Below, piece by piece: positions 53,694-62,743 of a stretch of 64,000 nt of DNA (position 1 is the first letter of the stretch; the number at the start of each line of letters is the position of its first letter). Origin of the DNA: Butyrivibrio sp. MC2021. GTDB taxonomy: Bacteria; Bacillota; Clostridia; Lachnospirales; Lachnospiraceae. Made by a program: the position numbers and the translations under genes. A model generated the notes under the pieces. The model saw nothing but the letters and a program-made list of their open reading frames with translations. It had not been told where the DNA came from and ran no database searches. The DNA is taken from the NCBI RefSeq assembly GCF_000621605.1, contig NZ_JHXX01000001.1, forward strand, positions 310,001-374,000, given 5' to 3'.

Positions 53694-55172
53694 TTAAGCG
53701 AAAGGATTCTCTGTAGGATAAGGAAGTGATGCAGGCTGGTTGTAGCCGATTACTTCTGCTCCAACATACTTGAATACTTCGTAGATAGCCTTTCCGTAGT
53801 GACCAAAAGCAACTGCTCCGTGGTGAGGGAAGTTGTGCTGTATAAGAATGTGTCTGTAGAATCTTCCCATCTCAGGAATAGCGAATACACCGATACCGCC
53901 GAAGGATCTTGTAGGAACGTTAAGTACTTCGCCCTGTGCAACATATGCCTTAAGGTGGTTGTCAGATGTGCTCTGCAGTCTGTAGAATGTGATGTCGCCG
54001 GGAGCGATATCACCTTCAAGTGTTCCCTGTGTAACTTCCTCAGGAAGGTTTCTAGCCATAATTCTCTGGAACTTCATCTCGCAGCTTGAAAGCTTGCTTG
54101 TGCAGGTATTTCCGCAGTGGAAGCCCATGAATGTATCTGTGTGCTTGTAGTCGAACTTGCCCTTGATGGACTCGTTGTACATATCAGCAGGTACAGAGTT
54201 GTTGATATCAAGAAGTGTAACAGCGTCATCAGAGATGCATGTTCCGATGAACTCTGAAATAGCGCCATAGATATCTACTTCGCAAGATACAGGAATTCCG
54301 CGTCCTGTAAGTCTTGAGTTAACATAGCAAGGAACGAATCCAAACTGTGTCTGGAATGCAGGCCAGCACTTACCGGCGATAGCAACATACTTCTTGCCAC
54401 CTCTGTGTCCCTCGATCCAGTCAAGAAGTGTAAGCTCATACTGAGCAAGCTTCTCAAGGATTTCAGGCTTCTTGTTACCTGCGCCAAGGTCATTCTCCAT
54501 ATCCTTAACAACATCAGCGATTCTTGGATCACCTGCGTGCTTGTTAAAGGACTCGAAAAGATCAAGCTCTGAGTTCTCTTCGATCTCTGCACCCATGTTG
54601 TAGATCTGCTGAATAGGAGCGTTACAAGCAAGGAAGTTCATAGGACGAGGACCGAAAGAAATAACCTTAAGGTTAGCAAGTCCATCAAGTGCTCTTGCGA
54701 TCGGAACGAACTCGTTGATCATCTTAGCGCACTCATCAGCTGTTCCAACAGGATACTCAGGAATATAAGCCTTTACTCCACGAAGGTGAAGGTTGTAGCT
54801 TGCGTTGAGCATTCCGCAGTAAGCATCTCCTCTGCCGTCGATAAGGTCACCCTGTGACTCCTCAGCAGCTGCGCAGAACATAACAGGTCCATCAAACTTC
54901 TGAGCAAGAAGTGTCTCAGAAATCTCAGGTCCGAAGTTTCCAAGATATACGCAAAGTGCGTTACATCCTGCCTTCTTAACATCCTCAAGAGCCTCAAGTG
55001 TCTGAGTCTCGCTCTCGATGATACATACAGGACACTCATAAACGTCCTTATCGTTGAAGTTCTTCTTGTAAGCCTCAACAAGTGCCTTTCTTCTGTTTAT
55101 TGCAAGTGAAGCTGGGAAACAGTCACGGCTTACTGCAACAAGTCCAATTTTAACCTCTGGAATGTTAATCAT
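53694..55172 (-). CDS. L-fucose/L-arabinose isomerase-family protein
   Basis: Cytoplasmic sugar isomerase-fold protein (492 residues) of the FucI/AraA superfamily, which interconverts aldoses and ketoses with a divalent metal. It has three expected regions: an N-terminal Rossmann-like domain (YLGNFGPEISETLLAQ, AAAEESQGDLIDGRGDAYCG), a middle domain, and the C-terminal barrel with NSRLTGRGIPVSCEVDIYGA (Glu metal ligand, about 295-315), HTDTFMGFHCGNTC (His/Cys, about 360-375) and QHNFPHHGAVAFGH (His ligand, about 450). Paired with xylulokinase 84 bases upstream, its product should be a ketopentose (D-xylulose or similar), but the sugar cannot be named. ATG 55172 with GAAAGGGG ahead was chosen. 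Confidence 0.82.
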   Translation of the reverse strand: MINIPEVKIGLVAVSRDCFPASLAINRRKALVEAYKKNFNDKDVYECPVCIIESETQTLEALEDVKKAGCNALCVYLGNFGPEISETLLAQKFDGPVMFCAAAEESQGDLIDGRGDAYCGMLNASYNLHLRGVKAYIPEYPVGTADECAKMINEFVPIARALDGLANLKVISFGPRPMNFLACNAPIQQIYNMGAEIEENSELDLFESFNKHAGDPRIADVVKDMENDLGAGNKKPEILEKLAQYELTLLDWIEGHRGGKKYVAIAGKCWPAFQTQFGFVPCYVNSRLTGRGIPVSCEVDIYGAISEFIGTCISDDAVTLLDINNSVPADMYNESIKGKFDYKHTDTFMGFHCGNTCTSKLSSCEMKFQRIMARNLPEEVTQGTLEGDIAPGDITFYRLQSTSDNHLKAYVAQGEVLNVPTRSFGGIGVFAIPEMGRFYRHILIQHNFPHHGAVAFGHYGKAIYEVFKYVGAEVIGYNQPASLPYPTENPFA

Positions 55173-55256
55173 AAAAAATCCCCTTTCTAAATCCATAAAA
55201 AATCTTGTTATATTTGAGGGCTTTCGCCCTTACTGCCATATTTAGTTAATTCAAAA

Positions 55257-56780
55257 TCAAAGCTGTGCAAGCTCTTTGTAATCATCCTTAAGATCAGCAT
55301 AAAGCTTCTGATAGAGCTTGTGATACTTAGCATACTTCTCAGCATTCTCTGCTACAGGAGCTGTCTCAGCTGACTTGGTGATGATCTTGTCGCAGGCTGC
55401 CTGAACAGACTCAAATACACCGCTACCTACACCTGCAAGAATAGCAACACCGAGAGCCGGGCCCTCTTCCTGCTTGATAGTAGCTACGTTGCAGCCATAG
55501 AGATCTGAAAGCATCTGTCTCCAGATCTTGCTCTTACCGCCGCCACCGCAGGCCATCATATCGTTAACCTTAACGCCCATCTCATTGAGGATCTCGTTGC
55601 AATCGCAAAGTGAGTAGGATACGCCCTCCATAACGGCTCTCAGAAGGTGCTTCTGTGAATGGAAGCCTGAAAGTCCGAAGAATACGCCTCTTGCCTCAGC
55701 ATCAAGGTGAGGAGTTCTCTCTCCGTTAAGGTAAGGAAGATAAACAAGTCTGTCACTTCCTACAGGAACGCTTGCGATATCCTCGTTGATAAGATCATAA
55801 GGATCAACTCCAAGCTCCTGAGCCTTGGTAATGTAGCTCTGGCAGAAGTTATCTCTGAACCACTTAAGCGAGAAACCTGCAGCCTGGGTAACACCCATGA
55901 TGTGCCATGCGCCCGGAACTGCGCAGCAGCATGTATGAACACGACCCTTAGGATCAATGCTAACCTTATCTGTGTGAGCAAATACAACACCTGATGTACC
56001 GATGGTTGTAAATGCTGTTCCTTCTCTTACAACACCTGTACCAACTGCAGCTGCGGCATTATCCCCGGCGCCGCCTACTACAACGGTCTCTGTTGAAAGA
56101 CCAAGGTCTGCGGCAACATCTGCCTTAACCTTGCCTGTAACCTCACAGGACTCGTACATCTTACCAAGAAGTGCTCTGTCAATCTCAAGCTTGTCAAGAA
56201 CCTCCTGAGACCAGTCTCTCTTGGCTACGTCCATGAGCTGCATACCTGAAGCATCTGAAACCTCAGTAGCGAACTCACCTGTAAGGATATATCTGATATA
56301 GTCCTTAGGAAGAAGAATGTGCTTACATCTCTTGTAATTCTCGGGCTCGTTCTTTCTAACCCAGAGGATCTTGGCAGCTGTCCATCCTGTAAGAGGTGGA
56401 TTGGCAGTGATCTCAATCCATTTCTCCCTTGGCATGATCTTGAGCATATCCTCTACTTCAGCGCCTGTTCTCTGATCACACCAGATAATGGAAGGTCTGA
56501 TAACCTCACCATTCTCATCCAGCATAACAAGACCATGCATCTGACCGGAAATACCAATGCCCTTGATATCATCAGCAGCTACGCCCTGCTCCTTAACAAC
56601 CTCTTTTACAGTGTATAAAACTGCGTCTCTCCAATCCTCTGGTCTCTGTTCAGCCCAGCCGTTGTGAGGTGTAAGAAGATCGTACTCTTTTGACTTAGAT
56701 CCAAGTGCAACTCCGTTCTCATCAAAAAGAACAGTCTTGGTTGCTGATGTTCCAACATCAATTCCTAATAAGTATCTCAT
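55257..56780 (-). CDS. xylB: Xylulokinase (FGGY family)
   Basis: Phosphorylates D-xylulose to xylulose-5-phosphate for the pentose phosphate pathway. The 507 residues have the family opening LLGIDVGTSATKTVLFD, the catalytic/substrate segment GISGQMHGLVMLD (about 75) and SIIWCDQRTGAEVEDM (about 100), GVVGGAGDNAAAAVGTGVV-type region VGGAGDNAAAAVGTG (catalytic Asp, about 235) and TIGTSGVVFAHTD, then the ATP-binding ACGGGGKSKIWRQML (about 440). MHGLVMLD and the AGDNAA motif favour xylulokinase over glycerol or gluconate kinases. Promoter and operator-like palindrome lie upstream. First gene of the xylB-isomerase unit. Confidence 0.88.
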   Translation of the reverse strand: MRYLLGIDVGTSATKTVLFDENGVALGSKSKEYDLLTPHNGWAEQRPEDWRDAVLYTVKEVVKEQGVAADDIKGIGISGQMHGLVMLDENGEVIRPSIIWCDQRTGAEVEDMLKIMPREKWIEITANPPLTGWTAAKILWVRKNEPENYKRCKHILLPKDYIRYILTGEFATEVSDASGMQLMDVAKRDWSQEVLDKLEIDRALLGKMYESCEVTGKVKADVAADLGLSTETVVVGGAGDNAAAAVGTGVVREGTAFTTIGTSGVVFAHTDKVSIDPKGRVHTCCCAVPGAWHIMGVTQAAGFSLKWFRDNFCQSYITKAQELGVDPYDLINEDIASVPVGSDRLVYLPYLNGERTPHLDAEARGVFFGLSGFHSQKHLLRAVMEGVSYSLCDCNEILNEMGVKVNDMMACGGGGKSKIWRQMLSDLYGCNVATIKQEEGPALGVAILAGVGSGVFESVQAACDKIITKSAETAPVAENAEKYAKYHKLYQKLYADLKDDYKELAQL

Positions 56781-56816
56781 ACCTTTTCTCCAATCTTGTC
56801 TTTCCTCTTAAAGCCT

Positions 56817-56838
56817 GATGTGTGTACGTTAACACATC
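56817..56838 (-). promoter_or_regulatory. LacI-type operator candidate at the xylB promoter
   Basis: Palindrome with 7-base arms GATGTGT / ACACATC and the spacer GTACGTTA, centred on a CG as LacI-family sites usually are. It lies 8 bases after the -10 box, covering the transcription start. The neighbouring LacI-type gene is the natural candidate to bind it. Confidence 0.6.
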
Positions 56839-56845
56839 ACTTAAA

Positions 56846-56874
56846 ATATTAAAAAGGAACCCAGTGTTTGTCAA
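56846..56874 (-). promoter_or_regulatory. Promoter of the xylB-isomerase operon
   Basis: Read on the minus strand: TTGACA (56874-56869), 17-base spacer, TAATAT (56851-56846). Perfect -35 and spacing. It explains why the LacI gene and xylB are separated by 169 bases. A weak hairpin (TGACC/GGTCA, 56895-56913) before it may end the LacI transcript. Confidence 0.75.
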
Positions 56875-56949
56875 TAGACATGGCCTCATAAAAATGACCA
56901 AAATTAGAGGTCAAAAACTGATAATAATTCCTTTTTTTCAAAATTAAAA

Positions 56950-57978
56950 TCAAATATTCTGTTCAATGTGTATGCTAAGTTCGGTGTAATTAACCTTGCT
57001 GGGTTGAATGCCGTAGGCAAGATAATTAAACAAAAGCTCCAAAGGCAGCTCTCCCTGTTTCTCCGGCTCCTGACATATGGTGGCACTTATGATACCGTCC
57101 TTGAACATGTCATACTGGATGGGAACCAGGTCGTTGGTGATGATCTTGATCTTATTCTCCTTGTCCTCTGCCGCTATGATTCTGCATATGCTGTAATCCA
57201 TAGGATTGATAACATAGACAACATTGGTCTCAGGAGCCTTCTTAAGCATCTGCCTCACTGCTCTCTTGTTCTGAGCCTTGTCTGAGGTAATATCCCATTT
57301 TCCCAGGATCTTCATATCAGGATATCTGATATTCGCCTCCTTGAGGAAGCCGTGAATTCTCTCGTCCGCACTCTCGCGGATGCTGCCAAATTCAGAGAAG
57401 AAGCACACCTTGGAATCGGCGCCGCCTGTCATGGCTGCAAGCCCTGCTGCAAGCCTTCCGGAGGACACATAATCGCATCCCACATAGGCTATGGAGTCAA
57501 TTCCCTCTATCTTACTGTTGTAGAACACGATGGGGAAAGGTCTTTTCCTGGCCTCATCAGCAATAAGCTTGTTAATCGATGAATCCTTACCAAGAATACA
57601 TGCTCCATCATATTTTCCAATCTCTGCGGTAAGCTTCTTGATAAGCTTATCCTCATCGATACTTCTCTCAGGATAGTCATAGACATCCGTCTCAACACCG
57701 TAGGCCTTCAGCTCCTGAATCTTCTTCTCAGCGCTTTGCCTCACAGGAATGAAAAAGGGATTATGCAGGGTCTTGGGAGTCATGTAGAGGAATCTAAGCT
57801 TCTTCTTCATAACTGCCAGTCCCTGCGCTACCCTGTTAGGCTCATAATTAAGTTGTTCCATGGCCTTCTCAACCTTGGTCCTGGTCTCTGCCTTGACATA
57901 GCCCCTGTTATGAAGGACTCTGTCAACGGTACCTATTGATACACCGGCCATCTTAGCAATTTCAATTATTGTCGCCAT
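56950..57978 (-). CDS. LacI-family transcriptional regulator (sugar operon)
   Basis: A 342-residue repressor with the N-terminal helix-turn-helix TIIEIAKMAGVSIGTVDRVLHN and the hinge helix NYEPNRVAQGLA, followed by a periplasmic-binding-protein-like effector domain (about 62-330). In the recognition helix, GTVDRVLHNRG replaces the usual TVSRVLN, a variant typical of a subgroup that binds pentose-type ligands. It overlaps the DUF4867 gene by 17 bases. By position it should regulate the xylB-isomerase promoter through the palindrome at 56817, with a pentose or its phosphate as inducer. Confidence 0.92.
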   Translation of the reverse strand: MATIIEIAKMAGVSIGTVDRVLHNRGYVKAETRTKVEKAMEQLNYEPNRVAQGLAVMKKKLRFLYMTPKTLHNPFFIPVRQSAEKKIQELKAYGVETDVYDYPERSIDEDKLIKKLTAEIGKYDGACILGKDSSINKLIADEARKRPFPIVFYNSKIEGIDSIAYVGCDYVSSGRLAAGLAAMTGGADSKVCFFSEFGSIRESADERIHGFLKEANIRYPDMKILGKWDITSDKAQNKRAVRQMLKKAPETNVVYVINPMDYSICRIIAAEDKENKIKIITNDLVPIQYDMFKDGIISATICQEPEKQGELPLELLFNYLAYGIQPSKVNYTELSIHIEQNI

Positions 57979-58600
57979 CTATATCAATATTTACCCCGAA
58001 AAGACCCTCGTATGCTCCGTCCTTGATCTCAGAAGCATCCTTGTGAGCCAGAAGCCATTTATTAGTTGCAAAAAGAGTTCTGTCATCAAGGTTCTTACCT
58101 GCAGTCTTAGCATTGCCAACATTAGTCCCCTTAGGAAGTGCAACAAGTACCTTGAAGCCCTTAGCCTTATCAGCATGGCAAGGAGCATAGTGAAGTGTTG
58201 TAGCGTAAACCTCTACAAGAACTCCCTTAGGTACGAAGAACGCCTTAACCTTGGATGTATCAAGCTTGCCGTCCTCAAGATCGGAAAGTCTTGCGAGAAG
58301 AAGAACGAAGTCCTCTGTTCCCAAGTTGAACTCGCTGTCTCTGTGGTACTCAAGGCAATTGAGCTTGGTGTTGTGGCCATTGCAGTATCCAAACTGGAAA
58401 GGCATGCCACCGAAAAGGCTGGTTCCAAGTTCCTCAGTCTGTGCCAGCTTATGAAGCTCTTCCTCTTCAGGCTTGTAAACAACGTCATCAGGAAGTGGTG
58501 AGCACTCATCAAGAGTCTTAAGGATCTGGTCTACCTCATATCCCTCAACAACTCTTCCATAGGTCTTGAATTCAGGATCTGTAACATTAATAAACTGCAT
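57962..58600 (-). CDS. DUF4867 family protein
   Basis: A 212-residue cytoplasmic protein of the DUF4867 family, which is common in Lachnospiraceae and has no assigned reaction. It looks cupin-like: LNCLEYHRDSEFNLGTEDFVLL offers His, Asp and Glu in a metal-site spacing, and VEVYATTLHYAPCHA supplies further His residues, as in lyxose isomerases and ureidoglycolate-type cupins. Family neighbours are often fucose/arabinose isomerases and sugar kinases, as here. A small sugar isomerase or mutarotase role is therefore a fair inference. GGAGGAG stands 3-5 bases before ATG. First gene of the regulator transcript; its stop overlaps the LacI start. Confidence 0.8.
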   Translation of the reverse strand: MQFINVTDPEFKTYGRVVEGYEVDQILKTLDECSPLPDDVVYKPEEEELHKLAQTEELGTSLFGGMPFQFGYCNGHNTKLNCLEYHRDSEFNLGTEDFVLLLARLSDLEDGKLDTSKVKAFFVPKGVLVEVYATTLHYAPCHADKAKGFKVLVALPKGTNVGNAKTAGKNLDDRTLFATNKWLLAHKDASEIKDGAYEGLFGVNIDIDGDNN

Positions 58601-58670
58601 AACTCCTCCAATCTGTATGAAACAATATAGTTTTTACCCGTTTTATAATCATACATTTTTAGTAATAATC

Positions 58671-58700
58671 ATTCTACTGTGTTTTGCACAAAGATTTCAA
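58671..58700 (-). promoter_or_regulatory. Weak promoter candidate for the DUF4867-LacI genes
   Basis: Read on the minus strand: TTGAAA (58700-58695), 18-base spacer, TAGAAT (58676-58671), about 70 bases before the DUF4867 ATG. Hexamers and spacing are only fair. Apart from this, 58601-58742 holds nothing recognised. Confidence 0.35.
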
Positions 58701-58742
58701 ATCATATTTTGCTATTATCACAACAAATATTGCCTAAATAGC

Positions 58743-58771
58743 TTGCATATCCTATTCGAATAAAGTATGAT
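58743..58771 (+). promoter_or_regulatory. Promoter of the THF riboswitch/folT transcript
   Basis: TTGCAT (58743-58748), 17-base spacer, TATGAT (58766-58771). Start about 58778, 18 bases ahead of the riboswitch P1 stem. Confidence 0.65.
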
Positions 58772-58795
58772 TAGCACGTAAAAAAAATAACAAAT

Positions 58796-58898
58796 GCAGA
58801 GTAGACCTTTAAGCGTCAAGTGCCGGGTGAACAGGGAGTTGTCATCCGGACGAAGGAAACAAGCTGGTTTCCGCGGTTTTTGGGTCGCATCCCGCTGC
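58796..58898 (+). promoter_or_regulatory. Tetrahydrofolate (THF) riboswitch
   Basis: The conserved aptamer elements occur in order: GCAGAGTAG (P1 5' strand and junction), AAGCGTCAAGTG, the hairpin CCGGGTGAACAGGGAGTTGTC-CATCCGG, ACGAAG, the stem GGAAAC/GTTTCC, GCGGT and CGCATCCCGCTGC closing P1. Between aptamer and gene, TCCTCC (58922-58927) can pair with GGAGGA of the ribosome site (58955-58960), fitting translational control: THF binding would favour P1 and the sequestered ribosome site. The gene is a folate-transporter S component, the usual target of this class. Confidence 0.9.
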
Positions 58899-58966
58899 TA
58901 CATCAAAAGGCTTATACTGTGTCCTCCGATGTGGTTAAAGGAAAAAACTGCAGAGGAGGAAAAATT

Positions 58967-59572
58967 ATGTATAACGAAAACAACAAAAAACGACTGAGCT
59001 TTTCATCCGTTGGACAGCTCAAAAACATCTATGTCCTTTGTATCTGTGGTCTTATGGGTGCACTTGCCATAGCCCTTCACGGCGTTGCCACCATCAAAGT
59101 CGGTGATTATCTTCGAATTGGTTTTTCAAATATTCCCAATGAAATAGTTGCGTTTCTCTTTGGTCCCTGGATTGGAGCAATCTTCGGTGCTGCCATGGAT
59201 ATCATCAAATGGTTCTTATTCCCTACCGGCGCATTTTTCCCGGGTTACACCCTCACAGCCCTGGTTGCAGGCATAATCTACGGCGTATTCTTTTATAAAA
59301 GGCCTATCAAGATCTGGAGAATCCTTGTGGCAGAGCTTTTGGTAAAGATTTTCTGCAATCTTGGGCTTAACACCCTCTGGATCATGATGACCACAGGAAA
59401 TGCATTTAAGGCGATCGTTGTTCCAAGAATTGCCGCCAACGCTGCTAAATTACCGGCTGATACAGTTATCATGCTGATCCTGTTCCCGGTTATCAGACAC
59501 ATCATTCAGCCCACTCTTCTTAATATCCATGACAAAATGAAACACAAAAAGCCTGAAACAACTGAGGAATAA
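58967..59572 (+). CDS. folT: ECF-transporter S component, folate-type (FolT family)
   Basis: Substrate-binding membrane subunit (201 residues, six helices) of an energy-coupling factor transporter, probably for folate. Marks are MGALAIALHGVATIKVGDYLRIGFS (first helices), FGPWIGAIFGAAMDIIKW and the loop FLFPTGAFFPGYTL. The closest known group is FolT; the THF riboswitch upstream independently supports folate. The A, A' and T subunits are not nearby, as usual for group II ECF systems. ATG 58967 has GAGGAGGA 6 bases ahead; longer upstream frames run through the riboswitch and are not coding. Confidence 0.87.
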   Translation: MYNENNKKRLSFSSVGQLKNIYVLCICGLMGALAIALHGVATIKVGDYLRIGFSNIPNEIVAFLFGPWIGAIFGAAMDIIKWFLFPTGAFFPGYTLTALVAGIIYGVFFYKRPIKIWRILVAELLVKIFCNLGLNTLWIMMTTGNAFKAIVVPRIAANAAKLPADTVIMLILFPVIRHIIQPTLLNIHDKMKHKKPETTEE

Positions 59573-59592
59573 TCCATATAATGGCAAAAAAT

Positions 59593-59629
59593 AACAGATA
59601 ACCTTGATAATTCAGGGTTATCTGTTTTT
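59593..59629 (+). terminator. Terminator of folT
   Basis: Stem AACAGATAACC-t-TGA / TCA-g-GGTTATCTGTT, loop TAAT, then TTTTT. It converges on the gpsA gene end, 13 bases away, and may serve both strands. Confidence 0.85.
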
Positions 59630-59641
59630 GTTATGTCTTAT

Positions 59642-60667
59642 TTACCAATCCAGAAGGCTGCTTTCAACCTTCTTATCTCTCATCATAAGCTCTTCCAATA
59701 CTTCTGAAGGAGCCTTTCCTTCAAAAAGGATATCGTTAACGCCTTTTACAATAGGCATCTCAACATCATATTTCTTGGCAAGCTCCAGTGCTGCCTTGGC
59801 GCTGTATACGCCCTCGACAACCATGTGAACCTCATCCATGGCTTCCTGCATGGATTTGCCCTGTCCGATAAGAATTCCGGCTCTTCTGTTTCTGGAATGC
59901 ATGGAAGCACATGTAACAATCAGATCTCCGATTCCTGACAGACCGCTGAAGGTCTCAAATTTGCCTCCCATAGCCATTCCCAGACGACCGATCTCTGCGA
60001 TGCCTCTTGTTATAAGTGCTGCCTTGGTATTATCCCCGCAGCCGTAGCCGTCAGCCATTCCTGCAGCAAGAGCTATAACGTTCTTAAGAGCGGCTCCGAT
60101 CTCAATTCCCAGCATGTCAGGACTGATGTATACCCTGAAAGTATTGCTCATGAAGGTATTCTGAACATATCTTGCAATTTCTTTGTCAAAAGCACCTACA
60201 ACAATGGTTGTAGGCATATCCTTTCCAACTTCTTCAGCGTGGGAAGGTCCGGAAAGAACACATACATTACAGCCCGGGATCTCGTCCAGAATAACATCTG
60301 ACATCACCATCAGAGTGTCTTCTTCAATACCCTTGGTACAATTGACGATTATCTGCTTATGTTCATCATTTTCAAGATCTATGAAAGGTGCTATTTTCTT
60401 AACAGTCTCTCTCATATGAGCCGAAGGAACCACAAGAACTATTATATCCTTGTCCCTGACAGTCTCTTCAATGTTGCAGGTGAATCTCACGCAATCTGGC
60501 AAAATTACACCGGGAAGCTTATCCTCATTGCCGTGGTATGCAGTCAGTTTGTCAACAGATTCCTGACTTCTGCTCCACACAATAACATCATGTCCGTTCT
60601 TAGTAAGAAGATAAGCCAGCGCAATTCCCCAGCTTCCGGCTCCTACGATTCCAATCTGTTTGCCCAA
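59642..60667 (-). CDS. gpsA: Glycerol-3-phosphate dehydrogenase [NAD(P)+]
   Basis: Makes sn-glycerol-3-phosphate from dihydroxyacetone phosphate for phospholipid synthesis. The 341 residues start with the dinucleotide motif IGIVGAGSWGIALAYLL; further marks are VVPSAHMRETV, NCTKGIEED, LSGPSHAEEVG (catalytic-site segment) and LGIEIGAALKNVIALAAGM (catalytic Lys, about 196), followed by the substrate loop NTKAALITRGIAEI. It follows plsY, whose product uses glycerol-3-phosphate, with a 26-base gap. Together they supply the first step of phosphatidic-acid synthesis. Confidence 0.95.
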   Translation of the reverse strand: MGKQIGIVGAGSWGIALAYLLTKNGHDVIVWSRSQESVDKLTAYHGNEDKLPGVILPDCVRFTCNIEETVRDKDIIVLVVPSAHMRETVKKIAPFIDLENDEHKQIIVNCTKGIEEDTLMVMSDVILDEIPGCNVCVLSGPSHAEEVGKDMPTTIVVGAFDKEIARYVQNTFMSNTFRVYISPDMLGIEIGAALKNVIALAAGMADGYGCGDNTKAALITRGIAEIGRLGMAMGGKFETFSGLSGIGDLIVTCASMHSRNRRAGILIGQGKSMQEAMDEVHMVVEGVYSAKAALELAKKYDVEMPIVKGVNDILFEGKAPSEVLEELMMRDKKVESSLLDW

Positions 60668-60693
60668 ATTTATGTTCTCCCCTTTGAAATCTA

Positions 60694-61377
60694 TTAGTCA
60701 ATCTTATTCTTTTTGAAAATATAGGTTTTTCTTTCCTGGCCTGCAAGGAGCTTCTTGATGTTACCTCTGTGCTGATAAAAAGCCAGAGCTGTAAGAATTC
60801 CCACAAGGATATATACTTCTATAAGCGCTCCCTGAGGAAGTGCTCCGAAAAGTCCCATCTGTCCATAGATAATGGTCATAACCAGCAGCGCAGTGTAATA
60901 GAAAAGGCTGCATACGGATACGATATGGAAAAGATTAAAGGGCAGGAAAAATGATATAACACCCATCAGGATAAAGAGCCAGTTAAACTGAATACCAAGA
61001 TAGATGGTATAACCTGCGGTACATGCGATTCCCTTGCCGCCCTTAAACTTAAGGTGAATGGGAAAATCATGACCAAGAACCGCGCCTGCTGCTGTATAAG
61101 CCATGTACAAGATTATGTAAGCCGGATTATTCCTTCCAAAAAGCAGGTATGTGATAAGAATGGCAGCCATACACTTGAGCATATCTCCAAGAAGAACGAT
61201 TGCTCCTGCCTTAGGGCCCATAACCCTCAGAGTATTGGTTGTTCCCGCATTTCCGGAACCAACGCTTCTGATATCAACACCCTTCATCTTGCCGTAGATA
61301 ACAGCAGTCTGAAAGGTCCCGAATACATAACCGATCAATGCACAGATAATTCTCTCCACCAACAAATTCCCAACCAT
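60694..61377 (-). CDS. plsY: Acyl-phosphate:glycerol-3-phosphate acyltransferase
   Basis: Integral membrane enzyme (227 residues) that acylates glycerol-3-phosphate from acyl-phosphate. The family motifs are GSGNAGTTNTLRVMG (motif 1, about 40), HDFPIHLKFKGGKGIACTAG (motif 2, about 102) and, toward the end, GTFQTAVIYGKMKG near the start of motif 1 and LTALAFYQHRGNIKKLLAG (motif 3). Five or so membrane helices. It starts 2 bases after the der stop, with AGAGGAC as ribosome site inside der. Slightly longer than many PlsY proteins owing to its C-terminus. Confidence 0.95.
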   Translation of the reverse strand: MVGNLLVERIICALIGYVFGTFQTAVIYGKMKGVDIRSVGSGNAGTTNTLRVMGPKAGAIVLLGDMLKCMAAILITYLLFGRNNPAYIILYMAYTAAGAVLGHDFPIHLKFKGGKGIACTAGYTIYLGIQFNWLFILMGVISFFLPFNLFHIVSVCSLFYYTALLVMTIIYGQMGLFGALPQGALIEVYILVGILTALAFYQHRGNIKKLLAGQERKTYIFKKNKID

Positions 61378-61379
61378 AA

Positions 61380-62708
61380 TTACTTGTCCTCTTTTCTCTC
61401 CCTGATGATGAATCTAAGGGGCGTTCCCTTAAATCCAAAGGCCTCTCTTATCTGATTTTCGATATATCTTGTGTAACTGAAATGCATCAGCTTCTTGTCA
61501 TTGACAAAAATAACGAATGTAGGCGGCTTAACAGATGCCTGAGTAATATAGTAAAGCTTGAGCATCTTACCCTTATCGCTGGGTGGCTGCTGCATTACCA
61601 CAGCCTGAGTCATGATCTCGTTAAGCACACCGGTAGCTACACGGAGTGAATGATTCTCGCTGACCATATCGATCATGTCATAGAGCTTGACAAGTCTCTG
61701 TCCTGTCTCTGCTGAAATAAAGATAATCTCAGCATAATTCATAAAGGACAGTGTATTGCGGATATCCTTGGTAAACTCTTTTACAGAATGATTATCCTTC
61801 TCAATAAGATCCCACTTATTAACTGCGATGATAACAGCCTTGCCGCTATCGTGGGCAATTCCTGCGATCTTGGCATCCTGCTCTGTTACGCCCTCTTCAG
61901 CATTGATAACAAGGATAGCAATATCCGCTCTCTCAACGGCACCTACGGTTCTTACGATCATGTAGTGCTCAAGCTCGTCCTTGACCTTATTTTTTCTGCG
62001 AAGTCCGGCAGTGTCGATAAAGGTGTATTTCTTGCCGTTGTATTTAACTTCAGTATCGATGGCATCTCTGGTGGTGCCTGCGATATCTGAAACAATAAGT
62101 CTGTTCTCACCGATGAGCTTGTTGATAATGGAGGACTTACCTACATTGGGCTTACCGATAATGGCAATCTTGGTATTCTCATCCTCTTCCTCATTGGTTG
62201 AATCCTTGGAAAAGTGGCTTACAACCTCCTCAAGAAGATCGCCTATACCCTGCTTGTTAACCGCCGAGATAGGGAAAGGTTCGCCGATTCCGAGGTTGTA
62301 GAACTCATAAACATCCAGGGAATCTCTGTTGTAATTATCAACCTTGTTTACGCAAAGAACCACAGGCTTGCCGGATCTGCGGAGCATGTCTGCAACCTTG
62401 TCATCCGCATCTGTAAGTCCCTGCTTAACATCAACCATGAATACGATAACATCCGCGGTATCGATGGCGATCTGAGCCTGCTCTCTCATCTGTGAAAGGA
62501 TAATATCCTTGGAATCAGGCTCAATACCACCGGTATCAATGAGAGTAAAGCTGTGATTAAGCCACTCCACATCCTGATAAATTCTGTCTCTTGTTACGCC
62601 GGGGGTATCCTGCACAATGGCAATCCTGCTTCCGGCAAGGGCATTGAATAATGTGGATTTTCCAACATTAGGTCTGCCCACTACTGCTACAATATTTTTT
62701 CTGCTCAT
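61380..62708 (-). CDS. der: Ribosome-associated GTPase Der (EngA)
   Basis: Tandem-domain GTPase needed for 50S ribosomal-subunit maturation. Both G domains are complete in the 442 residues: first [16 protein letters not shown] (G1), DTPGV/DTGG (G3) and NKVD (G4); second [16 protein letters not shown] (G1, about 177), [11 protein letters not shown] (G3) and NKWD (G4). The C-terminal KH-like domain ends with [15 protein letters not shown]. Gene order der-plsY-gpsA is a conserved Firmicutes arrangement. The upstream radical-SAM gene, 35 bases away, is also a usual neighbour. Confidence 0.97.
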   Translation of the reverse strand: MSRKNIVAVVGRPNVGKSTLFNALAGSRIAIVQDTPGVTRDRIYQDVEWLNHSFTLIDTGGIEPDSKDIILSQMREQAQIAIDTADVIVFMVDVKQGLTDADDKVADMLRRSGKPVVLCVNKVDNYNRDSLDVYEFYNLGIGEPFPISAVNKQGIGDLLEEVVSHFSKDSTNEEEDENTKIAIIGKPNVGKSSIINKLIGENRLIVSDIAGTTRDAIDTEVKYNGKKYTFIDTAGLRRKNKVKDELEHYMIVRTVGAVERADIAILVINAEEGVTEQDAKIAGIAHDSGKAVIIAVNKWDLIEKDNHSVKEFTKDIRNTLSFMNYAEIIFISAETGQRLVKLYDMIDMVSENHSLRVATGVLNEIMTQAVVMQQPPSDKGKMLKLYYITQASVKPPTFVIFVNDKKLMHFSYTRYIENQIREAFGFKGTPLRFIIRERKEDK

Positions 62709-62743
62709 AAACTATTCCTTACTTCTAAAAAATCAAATACTAT

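Noticed and set aside
55215..55235. AGGGC-GAAA-GCCCT hairpin between xylB and the isomerase gene
   Set aside because: Five base pairs with a stable tetraloop but no T-tract; not a terminator, at most an mRNA-stability element.
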